Positions 16,636 through 24,837 of a DNA stretch of 64,000 nucleotides are shown one piece after another (position 1 is the stretch's first letter; every line of letters starts with the position of its first letter). The notes under the pieces are model-generated. The model saw nothing but the letters and a program-made list of their open reading frames with translations. It made no database searches and was not told the origin of the DNA. The DNA lies in assembly GCA_030445275.1 (NCBI GenBank), contig JAUCSE010000069.1, positions 62,001-126,000 of the forward strand, read 5' to 3'. The DNA comes from Mucilaginibacter sp. (lineage in GTDB: Bacteria; Bacteroidota; Bacteroidia; Sphingobacteriales; Sphingobacteriaceae). A program made the position numbers and the translations under genes.

Positions 16636-17208
16636 TTAATCCAACTCCTCGGCAATAAACAGGAATGGTTGCTTAAATTGCAGCGTAAAAAAACCATCGT
16701 TCGTGGTTTTATAGCGGTTTTCACCTATTTGTTCTAATCCGCTATAACTCAACTCAGTTACACTTGTTAACAGCCTGATCATCTCTCCAGCGGGTTTCCA
16801 CTTGCTAAAACCGGTGTTAACCGCATAAATTTTTTGCTGTTCATGAAATATAACCAGGTTAATTTTACCTGCATATAACAAATAATCATCCAGTTCAAGC
16901 TCATCAGTAATAACGTTAATTGCCGGATAATGGTTGTCTATTAAATATTTAAAAGCCGCTCCTGTCAATGTGTCATCACCGGCAGGCATCAGTTTAATGT
17001 CTGATTGTAAAACTCTTTGCTCCTCATTACTGATCAGCCAATCAACCTTAATACCAAAAGTATCCAGTTTCTCGGCCGTAAGCGAGGTGGCTATCACCGT
17101 AGGGCTCCATTCCAACAACTGGCCCAGCAATTCTTCTGGAAAACTTTCCATTCCTAACACCAACAATGCAGGCTCCTGTTTTTCACGTACAATATGGTGC
17201 GAAGACAT
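16636..17208 (-). CDS. Thiamine pyrophosphokinase-like protein, degenerate
   Basis: 190 residues with the outline of a thiamine pyrophosphokinase: ALLVLGMESFPEELLGQLLEWSPTVIATSLTAEKLDTFGIKVDWLISNEEQ corresponds to the Rossmann-like first half, DDTLTGAAFKYLIDNHYPAINVITDE to the D-x-T-D-x-x-x-A-L segment, and the C-terminal beta region ends with FTLQFKQPFLFIAEEL. However the catalytic GDxDS motif is replaced by SNEEQ. It may therefore bind a nucleotide or thiamine without kinase activity, or carry a different function. The fold call is moderate and activity doubtful. It stands alone, divergent from nhaA. Confidence 0.5.
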   Translation of the reverse strand: MSSHHIVREKQEPALLVLGMESFPEELLGQLLEWSPTVIATSLTAEKLDTFGIKVDWLISNEEQRVLQSDIKLMPAGDDTLTGAAFKYLIDNHYPAINVITDELELDDYLLYAGKINLVIFHEQQKIYAVNTGFSKWKPAGEMIRLLTSVTELSYSGLEQIGENRYKTTNDGFFTLQFKQPFLFIAEELD

Positions 17209-17357
17209 TTTTTAAAAGTAACCAGATTTTATGAATATTCTATGAAATTATTTTGATTTCGGAATCCGGATGTTCGATTTCAGAATTGTTCTGATCTTGG
17301 TATAGAAGGGAATAACATTTCCTCCCGGCCCGCAAAAATTCCTTAATTTAGGCCATA

Positions 17358-18656
17358 ATGAGGCCATCATCTCCCATTGATAAAATTACAGCACCCGTAA
17401 ATAAGTTCATACACCAGGAACATACCAGTGGTATTGTGCTTTTTATAAGTGTTTTAGTTGCCATTATCTGGGTTAATTCCCCCTTTGAATACCTGTATCA
17501 TCAACTGTGGGACATTCATTTTTCTTTGGGATTTGGCAACCATATACTTGACCATTCCCTTCATCTCTGGATAAATGATGGCCTGATGGCTGTTTTTTTC
17601 TTTGTGATAGGGCTTGAACTGAAAAGGGAGTTTATGGCCGGCGAGCTATCCACCATCAAAAAAGCCTCGCTGCCTATGGTTGCCGCCCTGGGCGGGATGC
17701 TGGTACCGGCCCTCATTTACTTTATCATAAATAAAGGTGCCGCATCTGAACATGGCTGGGGCATACCCATGGCCACTGATATTGCCTTCGCGCTTGCCCT
17801 GCTTTCCATCGCAGGTAAACATATTCCATCATCAGTAAAAGTATTTTTATCGGCATTGGCCGTTGCCGATGATCTGGGTGCAGTATTGGTAATAGCCATA
17901 TTTTACAGCTCACATATAGCACTGGCTCCATTAACTATTGGCGTATGGCTATTGGTGGTTTTGCTTATTGGCAATAAGATGGGCATCAGGAGCATTGCTT
18001 TTTACCTGATAGTGGGCTTTGCGGTTTGGGTTGCCTTTTTACTATCAGGCGTACATGCTACTATTGCCGGTGTCCTGGTGGCTTTTACCATACCTGCCCG
18101 TACCAGGATCAACGAAAAAAATTATGCTGATAGCCTCCGTAAGTTGCTGTTTGACTTTGAAAAAGTCATACCCAATAACAGCACCTTAACCACACCTGAG
18201 CAGCACGATACTATTGAAAAAATAAAGAAACTAAGCACAGAAGCCGAAACCCCACTGCAAAAAGTAGAATTCGCGCTGCATCCCTGGGTAGCTTTTGTGG
18301 TGATGCCGCTTTTCGCCCTGGCCAATGCGGGCATTGTGATAGGGCCACATTTCTTTTCGTCGCTGGTTAATCCGGTAAGTATGGGAGTAGCCGCTGGTTT
18401 ACTGGCAGGTAAATTTATAGGTGTGCTGCTGGCTACCTGGCTCATGGTAAAATTTGGCGCGGCTTTACCTGCCCAATCTACCTGGAAACAGATTGTTGGT
18501 GTGGCCCTGTTGGCTGGCGTGGGTTTCACGATGTCGCTTTTTATATCGGGCCTTGCCTTTACCGACACCGAAATGGTTGATCAGGCCAAATATGGCATTC
18601 TGCTGGCATCGTTGCTGGCCGGTGTGCTTGGGGTGGTGGTGCTGAAGAGGTCTTGA
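17358..18656 (+). CDS. nhaA: Na+/H+ antiporter NhaA
   Basis: 432 residues with about 12 membrane segments. The NhaA core is clear: NDGLMAVFFFVIGLELKREF near residue 70, MATDIAFALALLSI (discontinuous helix IV with its aspartate) and ALAVADDLGAVLVIAIFYS, which holds the two adjacent aspartates that bind and exchange ions. LLAGVGFTMSLFISGLAF closes the family. It exchanges protons for sodium across the inner membrane and helps pH and salt homeostasis. The internal polar stretch at residues about 250-300 is longer than in E. coli NhaA. The gene converges on the GH26 gene with a nested palindrome between them. Confidence 0.96.
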   Translation: MRPSSPIDKITAPVNKFIHQEHTSGIVLFISVLVAIIWVNSPFEYLYHQLWDIHFSLGFGNHILDHSLHLWINDGLMAVFFFVIGLELKREFMAGELSTIKKASLPMVAALGGMLVPALIYFIINKGAASEHGWGIPMATDIAFALALLSIAGKHIPSSVKVFLSALAVADDLGAVLVIAIFYSSHIALAPLTIGVWLLVVLLIGNKMGIRSIAFYLIVGFAVWVAFLLSGVHATIAGVLVAFTIPARTRINEKNYADSLRKLLFDFEKVIPNNSTLTTPEQHDTIEKIKKLSTEAETPLQKVEFALHPWVAFVVMPLFALANAGIVIGPHFFSSLVNPVSMGVAAGLLAGKFIGVLLATWLMVKFGAALPAQSTWKQIVGVALLAGVGFTMSLFISGLAFTDTEMVDQAKYGILLASLLAGVLGVVVLKRS

Positions 18657-18822
18657 GTTTTAAGTGGTGAGTAATCTGTCTATTAGAAAAAGTATATTTT
18701 GTCATGCTGAACGAAGTGAAGCATCTAGTCGCCTATGAGCAAGGTTTAGAATAGATCCTTCGTTCCTCAGGATGACAAAGTAATATTAACACGGTAAAAC
18801 TCAGAACTCACCACTCAAAACT
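18656..18822. repeat. Nested palindrome: word arms around a family B element
   Basis: AGTTTTAAGTGGTGAGT (18656-18672) pairs with ACTCACCACTCAAAACT (18806-18822) at 16 of 17 positions. The arms enclose the family B REP-like element at 18701-18776. The arms begin in the nhaA stop codon and reach into the stop codon of the GH26 gene, so the whole gap between the convergent genes is one palindromic structure. Confidence 0.75.
18701..18776. repeat. REP-like element, family B
   Basis: The left arm is GTCATGC...GCATCT with loop TGAACGAAGTGAA. The right arm on the minus strand is GTCATCC...GGATCT with loop TGAGGAACGAA. It lies between convergent nhaA and GH26 genes. Confidence 0.85.
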
Positions 18823-19939
18823 ATTTACCCAGCTTCCCATATACATTCAACGGTGTTAACCTGTTCTGAAATATCATTAGCGGACTGTTATAAAACCTGA
18901 TAAAATCATCAGCACTTACCTGACCAGGATATGGCACATAATAATGATCTGTACGCCCATTACGCCAGGCCATAACGTATGATAATTTATGTTTCGATAG
19001 CGTGGGTAATAAAACATTAGTCCACCAGTTGGCCGAGGGTATTTGCTCATAACCGGTTTCGGGCAGGCAGGCAACCTTACGGTGTTTGGTGGCTATGGTA
19101 TCAACAATGGCCAGGCGTTTATCTAAATTAGCCTGATAATCTGTAATACTTTTATAGCAGTAATTATCAAACCCAATAAAATCGACGTATTTATCGCCCG
19201 GATAGCGTTCTAGAAATTCCTTTTCTGATTCAAAGTCCGCTGTAGAATATACGATGAGCAAATTATGCAGCTTTTTCTTTTTGCGAAGGTAACGCACTGT
19301 AAATTTCCATAACTTTTTAAACTCTTGAGGCGAACTGGTATTTTTACACCACCAGAACCAGTTGCCGGTAAGCTCGTGAAAAGGCCTGAAAAGTATGGGT
19401 ATTGCCTCGCCATTCGGACCTTTCAAGCTGTCCAGATAGATTGCCGCTTTATCCAACCAGCTTTTATAAACACCATGGCAGGATCCTCCGGATAATAGCT
19501 CTTTGATGGTGTGTTGCGAGGTGTCCCAGGCGGTTTTACCATTTACAGGATTATCCATGTGCCAGCAATAGGTGTTTATACCACCACGCCCGTAAGCCTC
19601 CTGTACCAGTTGCTTTTGCAATTTAAAAGGTATGCCATTAATATCATTAATGCTATCGTGTTCAATTTTGGCCAGGTCCCAGCCATAGATAGCCGGGTAT
19701 GATCCGGTAACACTTTTTACATCTGAGCGACCGTGTTCAAACCTCCAGCCCATTCCATAGGCGGTATCATCATGATGACCAAACACAATACCGGTATCCT
19801 GCAAGCGCTGCATACTATAAAAAAGCGCTCTTGTTTCGGTGGAAGCTTTCCTATCACTGGGTTTACGTAATTGCGCGTTTGCCTGCAAGCTAAAAAACAG
19901 TAAAAATAAAATCGTGATAAAGTTTAAAACTACCTTCAT
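18821..19939 (-). CDS. Glycoside hydrolase family 26, secreted beta-mannanase-like
   Basis: 372 residues with a Sec signal (MKVVLNFITILFLLFFSLQANAQ). The GH26 catalytic pair is visible: acid/base E189 in ILFRPFHELTGNWFWW and nucleophile E294 in CLPETGYEQ. Other typical pieces are FGHHDDTAYGMGW near the N-terminus, the W-H-M-D-N-P loop and DFIGFDNYC. Members hydrolyse beta-1,4-mannan, usually endo. The protein is a single catalytic domain without visible binding module. The CE2-like deacetylase about 3.6 kb away in the same orientation would suit acetylated mannan, but they are not in one operon. Confidence 0.92.
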   Translation of the reverse strand: MKVVLNFITILFLLFFSLQANAQLRKPSDRKASTETRALFYSMQRLQDTGIVFGHHDDTAYGMGWRFEHGRSDVKSVTGSYPAIYGWDLAKIEHDSINDINGIPFKLQKQLVQEAYGRGGINTYCWHMDNPVNGKTAWDTSQHTIKELLSGGSCHGVYKSWLDKAAIYLDSLKGPNGEAIPILFRPFHELTGNWFWWCKNTSSPQEFKKLWKFTVRYLRKKKKLHNLLIVYSTADFESEKEFLERYPGDKYVDFIGFDNYCYKSITDYQANLDKRLAIVDTIATKHRKVACLPETGYEQIPSANWWTNVLLPTLSKHKLSYVMAWRNGRTDHYYVPYPGQVSADDFIRFYNSPLMIFQNRLTPLNVYGKLGK

Positions 19940-20340
19940 ATCAAAAACGCCTGGACGTTGTTAAATATCTTCTTATTTTTTCGGAAAGCAATGCAATGAC
20001 TGTTCAGATTTAAATTTTACACTTTATTAACTATATTTTTATACCTGCATATATTGTATATAAATTATAACTATTACGTTTGCAGGCAATTGTAATTTTA
20101 ACTTTTAACTCAAATGGTCAGAAGCTTAAACTCAATTTAACATGCATTAAAATTCACCTGTTTAACTTACACAGATCGGGTGTGTATTGTAAAACCTGAC
20201 CTATATAGAGCATCGTCAACTCGGTTTCGTCAGATAAAAGCAGAAAAATTGCCTGATAGCTACAAACAAATGCAATAAGTTTATTGTAGATTAACCATAA
20301 TTAATTACATTATTATTGAAATACTACCATATCATATTTA
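19940..20340. other. AT-rich intergenic region upstream of the Mla operon
   Basis: The 400 nt between the divergent GH26 and mlaE-like genes are AT-rich and hold no supported gene or palindrome. A Bacteroidota-type promoter candidate lies at 20054-20082. If it is used, the Mla operon would have a leader of about 250 nt. Confidence 0.5.
20054..20082 (+). promoter_or_regulatory. Candidate promoter for the Mla operon
   Basis: TTG at 20054-20056, an 18-nt spacer and TACGTTTG at 20075-20082 fit TTG-N18-20-TAnnTTTG. The distance of about 260 nt to the first ATG is large, which weakens the call. Confidence 0.35.
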
Positions 20341-21147
20341 ATGGATACAGCAGAAAGCACAACACCGGTATTAAAGAAGAACTCTAAGTTTAAACAAAGC
20401 GCTATCAACTTTTTTACCGACCTGTATAAGATTAATCAATTCATTCTGCGTTTTTTTCGGGAAGCTTTTGTGGCTCCTTTTGAACTTAAAGAAATAATGC
20501 GCCAATGCTTTGAGGTGGGTGTGCGTTCATTTACCTTAATAACGGTAACCGGTTTTATTGTTGGGGTAATATTTACCAAACAATCAAGGCCATCCTTATC
20601 TGAATTTGGAGCAACTTCATGGCTGCCATCATTGGTATCCATAGCTATTATGCGTGCGCTGGCACCTTTGGTTACGGCCCTCATAGCATCGGGCAAAGTG
20701 GGTTCAAGTATTGGCGCCGAACTGGGCTCTATGCGGGTAACCGAGCAAATTGATGCCATGGAGGTATCGGGTACCAAGCCCTTTAAATTTTTGGTTTGTA
20801 CCCGTGTGCTCGCTACTACCCTTACCATACCTATTTTAGCTACGTATACGGGTTTTATAGCCATTGTGGGTGGGTTTCTGAATGTATACCAAAATGAGGG
20901 CACCAGTTGGAGCACTTTTATACAGCAGGTATTTGAACCTCTTACTTTTATTGACTTTGTAGCGTCGCTCATTAAATCTATAGTATTTGGTTTTACCATA
21001 GGTATTGTAGGCTGCTATCAGGGTTATAACTCCACTAAAGGAACTGAGGGTGTGGGTAAAGCGGCCAATGGCGCGGTGGTTACCGCCATGTTCCTGGTAT
21101 TTATTGAAGAAGTTATTATTGTGCAGATAACCAGCTGGTTCCGTTAA
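20341..21147 (+). CDS. mlaE: MlaE-type ABC transporter permease
   Basis: 268 residues, the usual MlaE length, with about five to six membrane segments. The family pattern is clear: SFTLITVTGFIVGVIFTKQ, then RALAPLVTALIASGKVGSSIGAELGSMRVTEQIDAMEVSGTKPFKFLVCTRV, the most conserved part that contains the EQIDAM coupling-helix segment contacting the ATPase. It is the inner-membrane permease of a phospholipid transport system that keeps outer-membrane lipid asymmetry. It is the first gene of a cluster with an ATPase (8 nt gap) and an MCE protein. Confidence 0.93.
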   Translation: MDTAESTTPVLKKNSKFKQSAINFFTDLYKINQFILRFFREAFVAPFELKEIMRQCFEVGVRSFTLITVTGFIVGVIFTKQSRPSLSEFGATSWLPSLVSIAIMRALAPLVTALIASGKVGSSIGAELGSMRVTEQIDAMEVSGTKPFKFLVCTRVLATTLTIPILATYTGFIAIVGGFLNVYQNEGTSWSTFIQQVFEPLTFIDFVASLIKSIVFGFTIGIVGCYQGYNSTKGTEGVGKAANGAVVTAMFLVFIEEVIIVQITSWFR

Positions 21148-21155
21148 TACAGGAT

Positions 21156-21929
21156 ATGAAAAAGGTAAAAACAAAAGTAGATCATAGCAACGCGGTTATT
21201 AGCATCAGAGGACTTAAAAAGTCATTTGAGGATTATGCTGTGCTTCGCGGTATTGACCTTGACCTTTATCAGGGCGAAAACCTGGTAGTACTTGGTCGCT
21301 CGGGTACAGGTAAATCTGTATTGATCAAGATCATATCCGGTTTGTTAAAACCAGATGAGGGCGAGATAACCGTACTGGGCCATAACTTAGCCCATATAAC
21401 CGAGGAGCAACTGCAAGAGTTACGCATCAGAATAGGCTTTTCGTTTCAAAACAGCGCCTTGTACGATAGTATGACAGTGCGCAAAAATCTGGAATTCCCA
21501 CTGGTACGCAACCGAAAAGGCATCACCCGGAAAGAAATCAATACATCGGTTGAAACCGTACTGGAAGCCGTGGGCCTGTCGCATACCATTAATCAGATGC
21601 CGGCAGAATTATCAGGCGGGCAACGTAAGCGTATCGGTATTGCACGCACCCTGATCCTGAACCCCGAAATTATGCTGTATGACGAACCAACGGCCGGCCT
21701 TGACCCCATAACCTGCATCGAGATCAACGACCTGATTAACGAGGTGCAACAACGTTACAATACCTCGTCCATCATTATAACCCACGACCTGACCTGCGCC
21801 AAACAAACCGGCGACAGGATATCTATGCTGCTCGACGGGCAGTTTCAGCGTACAGGTACTTTTGATGAGGTATTTAATACCACTGACGACAGGGTTAAAC
21901 CATTTTTTGACTACAACTTTATACAATAG
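21156..21929 (+). CDS. mlaF: MlaF-type ABC transporter ATP-binding protein
   Basis: 257 residues. Walker A is GRSGTGKS (47-54), the signature LSGGQRKR starts at 152, Walker B is IMLYDE (172-177) with catalytic E177, and the switch histidine is H210 in IITHDL. FQNSALYDSMTVRKNL and SGGQRKRIGIARTL are characteristic of the Mla/Ttg2A branch. It powers the permease encoded 8 nt upstream. The MCE gene starts 22 nt downstream. Confidence 0.95.
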   Translation: MKKVKTKVDHSNAVISIRGLKKSFEDYAVLRGIDLDLYQGENLVVLGRSGTGKSVLIKIISGLLKPDEGEITVLGHNLAHITEEQLQELRIRIGFSFQNSALYDSMTVRKNLEFPLVRNRKGITRKEINTSVETVLEAVGLSHTINQMPAELSGGQRKRIGIARTLILNPEIMLYDEPTAGLDPITCIEINDLINEVQQRYNTSSIIITHDLTCAKQTGDRISMLLDGQFQRTGTFDEVFNTTDDRVKPFFDYNFIQ

Positions 21930-21951
21930 AAAAAAGACATTATACCATATC

Positions 21952-22938
21952 ATGGATGCATCAGAAAATAAAAAAGCAGTTATAGTAGGCATATTCCTGG
22001 CACTTGGCCTTCTATTATTCATACTCGGCGTGTTTACGCTCGGTGGGCAGCAAAAAGCCTTTGTAAAAAATATACATATCAGTTCTGTATTCAGCGATGT
22101 TGCCGGGTTAAAAAAGGGCAATAACGTATGGTTCTCAGGTGTTAAGGTAGGTACCATCAGTTCGGTTAAATTCATTGGCCCATCGCAAGTACAGGTATTT
22201 ATGAATATTGATGAGGCTACTCAACAGTACATACACCGTAATGCAGGCGCCAAAGTAAGCTCAGACGGGTTGATAGGCAACAAGATCATTGTTATTGACG
22301 GTGGTAGTCCGCAGGCTCCTGTAGTTCAGGATGGTGATGTGCTACAGGCCGAAAAAATGCTATCGACCGATGACATGCTGAAAACCTTGCAAGACAACAA
22401 CCAGAACCTGCTGGCTATCACCACCGATTTTAAAGCACTAAGTCATAAAATACTGGAGGGTAAAGGAACTGTAGGCGCGCTAATGGCTGATAGTACCATG
22501 GGCATACAGCTGCGCAGCGCCATGCGTAATTTGCAGGCCGCTACCCAAAGCGCAGCAACCATGGCTGTGCAGCTTAACAGTTTCAGCAATAAAATGAACA
22601 CTAAGGGCGGCTTTGCTGATAAACTGCTTACTGATACTGCTACGTTTAACCGGATAAGTCAGGCCATTAATCAACTGCAAAAGGCAGCTGCAAACGCATC
22701 AACCTTAACCGATAATTTGAACAAAGCCAGTAATAAGCTAACCACTACCGACAATGCTATTGGTGTGTTACTGAATGATCCTAAGGGAGCAGTACAGGTA
22801 CAAACTACGCTGAACTACCTGCAGCAAAGTTCCATTAAGTTAAATGATGACCTGGAAGCTGTGCAGCATAACTTTTTATTACGGGGCTTTTTCAAGAAGA
22901 AAGAGAAAGCAAAAGCTGATAGTTTAAAAGCGAAATAA
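21952..22938 (+). CDS. mlaD: MlaD/MCE family periplasmic lipid-binding protein
   Basis: 328 residues from ATG 21952; an earlier in-frame ATG at 21862 would overlap the ATPase gene by 68 nt and is not supported. One N-terminal membrane anchor (residues about 8-28) is followed by an MCE domain: FSDVAGLKKGNNVWFSGVKVGTISSVKF and ASSDGLIGNK-type strands with VSSDGLIGNKIIVIDGG. The C-terminal two thirds are helical with many Q, A, N and T, resembling the coiled helices of longer MCE proteins that build a tunnel. It is the substrate-binding part of the Mla-type transporter together with the two preceding genes. Confidence 0.92.
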   Translation: MDASENKKAVIVGIFLALGLLLFILGVFTLGGQQKAFVKNIHISSVFSDVAGLKKGNNVWFSGVKVGTISSVKFIGPSQVQVFMNIDEATQQYIHRNAGAKVSSDGLIGNKIIVIDGGSPQAPVVQDGDVLQAEKMLSTDDMLKTLQDNNQNLLAITTDFKALSHKILEGKGTVGALMADSTMGIQLRSAMRNLQAATQSAATMAVQLNSFSNKMNTKGGFADKLLTDTATFNRISQAINQLQKAAANASTLTDNLNKASNKLTTTDNAIGVLLNDPKGAVQVQTTLNYLQQSSIKLNDDLEAVQHNFLLRGFFKKKEKAKADSLKAK

Positions 22939-22953
22939 ACCCTGTTTTGTGAT

Positions 22954-23271
22954 ATGAGCAAAGGAAGTACTTTATTAAGCATCATTACCGCTTTTTTTGC
23001 GGTGCTAATGATTTTTATAGCATACCTGATCAAGTACAAAAAGAAGGTAGACATTATTGCAGGCTATGATGAGCAAATATATAAAGACAAGGACGGCCTG
23101 GCCAATTGGGTAGGCGGTACATTGATCATCATGGGCATACTATGCTTCCTGTTCGCCATTACGGTTATTATTCTGCCCAACTACACCACGCTCATGATGG
23201 CTGCTTACGGCATCACTGTATTTGTGTTTGGGTTAATTGCAGCTACCGGGAGAAACAAGTATAAATTATGA
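22954..23271 (+). CDS. DUF3784-like small membrane protein
   Basis: 105 residues with three hydrophobic segments (about residues 7-25, 52-72 and 78-96). Between the first two lies KYKKKVDIIAGYDEQIYKDKDGLANWVGG, which matches the DUF3784 pattern of a basic patch followed by IAGY. Function is unknown. It begins 15 nt after the mlaD-like stop and probably shares the transcript, but nothing ties it to lipid transport. Confidence 0.7.
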   Translation: MSKGSTLLSIITAFFAVLMIFIAYLIKYKKKVDIIAGYDEQIYKDKDGLANWVGGTLIIMGILCFLFAITVIILPNYTTLMMAAYGITVFVFGLIAATGRNKYKL

Positions 23272-23321
23272 CGTGAGCACTTGAACTGGCTCAAAATGTT
23301 ACAAAAAAACATGTTGGTAGT

Positions 23322-24261
23322 GTGAGAAAAATGAAAATTATACAAAAGGTTATAATTATAATATTGTTTACACTTCCGGGGACGTTAATAGCTCAAAAAA
23401 AGAATGCGCAGCAAACTCTTTTATGGCAAATAAAAGATCCTGTTTCTAACCACATATCTTACCTTTTTGGAACTAACCATATTTTCGGCTCATCATGGTT
23501 GGATTCAATTACTATGGTAAAAGACAAATTTCTGCAATCAAAACACGTGCTTGTTGAACTATATCAGGCCAAGCCAGATACAAATTTTGTTAAAATTATA
23601 GAACAATCTTACAAGGGACCACCCATTATTCCACGTGAGGTTTTTAAAGGGAAGTATTATGCAATCGTTAAAGAATATGTAAAATCCATTGGTTGGGAGG
23701 ATTTAGATAGTCTATTTAGTCAAGATCATGGGCAGCCATTATTTTTATGGGCCTTATTAGGTCAACTTGCGAGCGATCATGCAACCCGTTTACATATGAT
23801 TGTTCCTGGTGAGGATAATATTGATACCTACTTTGCAAAGCAAGCTATTGCTTCTGGTAAACTGCAAAGTAATCTTGATGATAGTCTTAGCCTTTACAGT
23901 AGTTTGAATAATGCGGGTAACCCAAAATTGTTAGCTAAACAGATAGGAAAACATGCAGCGTTTTTACTGGGAAAAGAAAGCTCAGTACCTAACGGACTTG
24001 ATATTAATTTTCGACTATATAAACCTTAAATGTATATATCATTTTAATAAAACAGCTCCTAAGAGTGCTGAAAGAAGTGGATTTGACCTTACACTCCGTA
24101 ATAACCAATGGATGCCCCAATTAAATAAGGCTTTACGCGAAGGTGATTGTTTTATTGGGGTTGGATTTGGACACCTGGGTTATAAAGAAGGTCTGATTAA
24201 TCAACTTCGCAAAGCAGGATTTGAAGTTACACCGGTGTCAATGAAACGCGTAAAAAAATAA
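23322..24261 (+). pseudogene. TraB/GumN family protein gene with a frameshift
   Basis: Two overlapping frames together make one TraB/GumN protein. The first (23322-24029) has a signal peptide ending in LIAQ, then LLWQIKDPVSNHISYLFGTNHIFG, the hallmark first block, and PGEDNIDTYFAKQA. It stops at LYKP. The second frame supplies HFNKTAPKSAERSGFDLTLRNNQWMPQLNKAL and CFIGVGFGHLGYKEGLINQLRKAGFEVTPV, the conserved C-terminal block. Omitting one T near 24027 (CCTTAAATG) would join them as LYKPKCIYHF. It may be a recent mutation, a slippage site or a sequencing error. Codon use is more AT-rich than in its neighbours. Confidence 0.8.
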
Positions 24262-24359
24262 AGAAAAGTTTTTTGATTTGTATTCTATCTAAATATTCCG
24301 CCACCAATTCAAGCATAAACGCTTACTTTTTTAATATAAATTATAAGCCGTACCTATTC

Positions 24360-24761
24360 CTAGATCATTCCCGGAAAATCCTCCAGACTTTTATAGTATA
24401 TGGATGCATTGCTCCCGCTCTCTTCAATAGCCCATACCGCCATGGTATATAAAACGGGCTTTAAAGCTAGCCCTGAAGTAGTTAGACTATAGGTAACATA
24501 TGGGGGTACTACAGGCTTTGCTTCTCTGACAAGCAGGTTATCGGCTTCTAACTGTTTCAAATGCTGGATCAGCATTTTTTCAGTAATGGCTGGTATCGCT
24601 CTTCTTAATTCATTATATCGCTTACTGCCCGATAATAAATGAAACAGGATGATGGGTTTCCAATGCCCTCCTATCTTATTCATCACATAAGTTACGGGGC
24701 ACTCTTTGAAGGCTGTTTGTTTATTTTCCTGTATGGTTGAACTTGCTTTGATTGCTGTCAT
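24360..24761 (-). CDS. HxlR family transcriptional regulator
   Basis: 133 residues from ATG 24761; longer readings run through the operator region and are not used. It has the HxlR winged-helix layout: CPVTYVMNKIGGHWKPIILFHLLSGSKRYNELRRAIPAITEKMLIQHLKQLEADNLLVREAKPVVPPYVTYSLTTSG. The single cysteine C20 before PVTYVMNKIGG is at the place used for thiol or quinone sensing in HypR/YodB-type members. It is divergent from an NmrA-type reductase gene and the operator between them suggests that it controls this gene, perhaps in response to electrophiles. Confidence 0.93.
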   Translation of the reverse strand: MTAIKASSTIQENKQTAFKECPVTYVMNKIGGHWKPIILFHLLSGSKRYNELRRAIPAITEKMLIQHLKQLEADNLLVREAKPVVPPYVTYSLTTSGLALKPVLYTMAVWAIEESGSNASIYYKSLEDFPGMI

Positions 24762-24781
24762 TGATACACACTTTAGGGTAA

Positions 24782-24816
24782 GTACTTGTATAAAAGTAAG
24801 TACGAATATACCTTTG
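24782..24816 (+). promoter_or_regulatory. Promoter with overlapping HxlR operator for the NmrA reductase gene
   Basis: TTG at 24786-24788, a 20-nt spacer and TACCTTTG at 24809-24816 form a Bacteroidota promoter 21 nt before the ATG. The inverted repeat GTACTT-N10-AAGTAC (24782-24803) covers the -33 box and most of the spacer. The direct repeat GTAAGTAC also occurs twice (24778 and 24796). Such overlap fits repression by the divergently encoded HxlR protein. Confidence 0.65.
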
Positions 24817-24837
24817 TTATCAACAAAATACAAATTT

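Noticed and set aside
20436..20999. A 187-residue minus-strand frame opposite mlaE
   Set aside because: The mlaE frame is unambiguous and the antisense product has no features of a gene.
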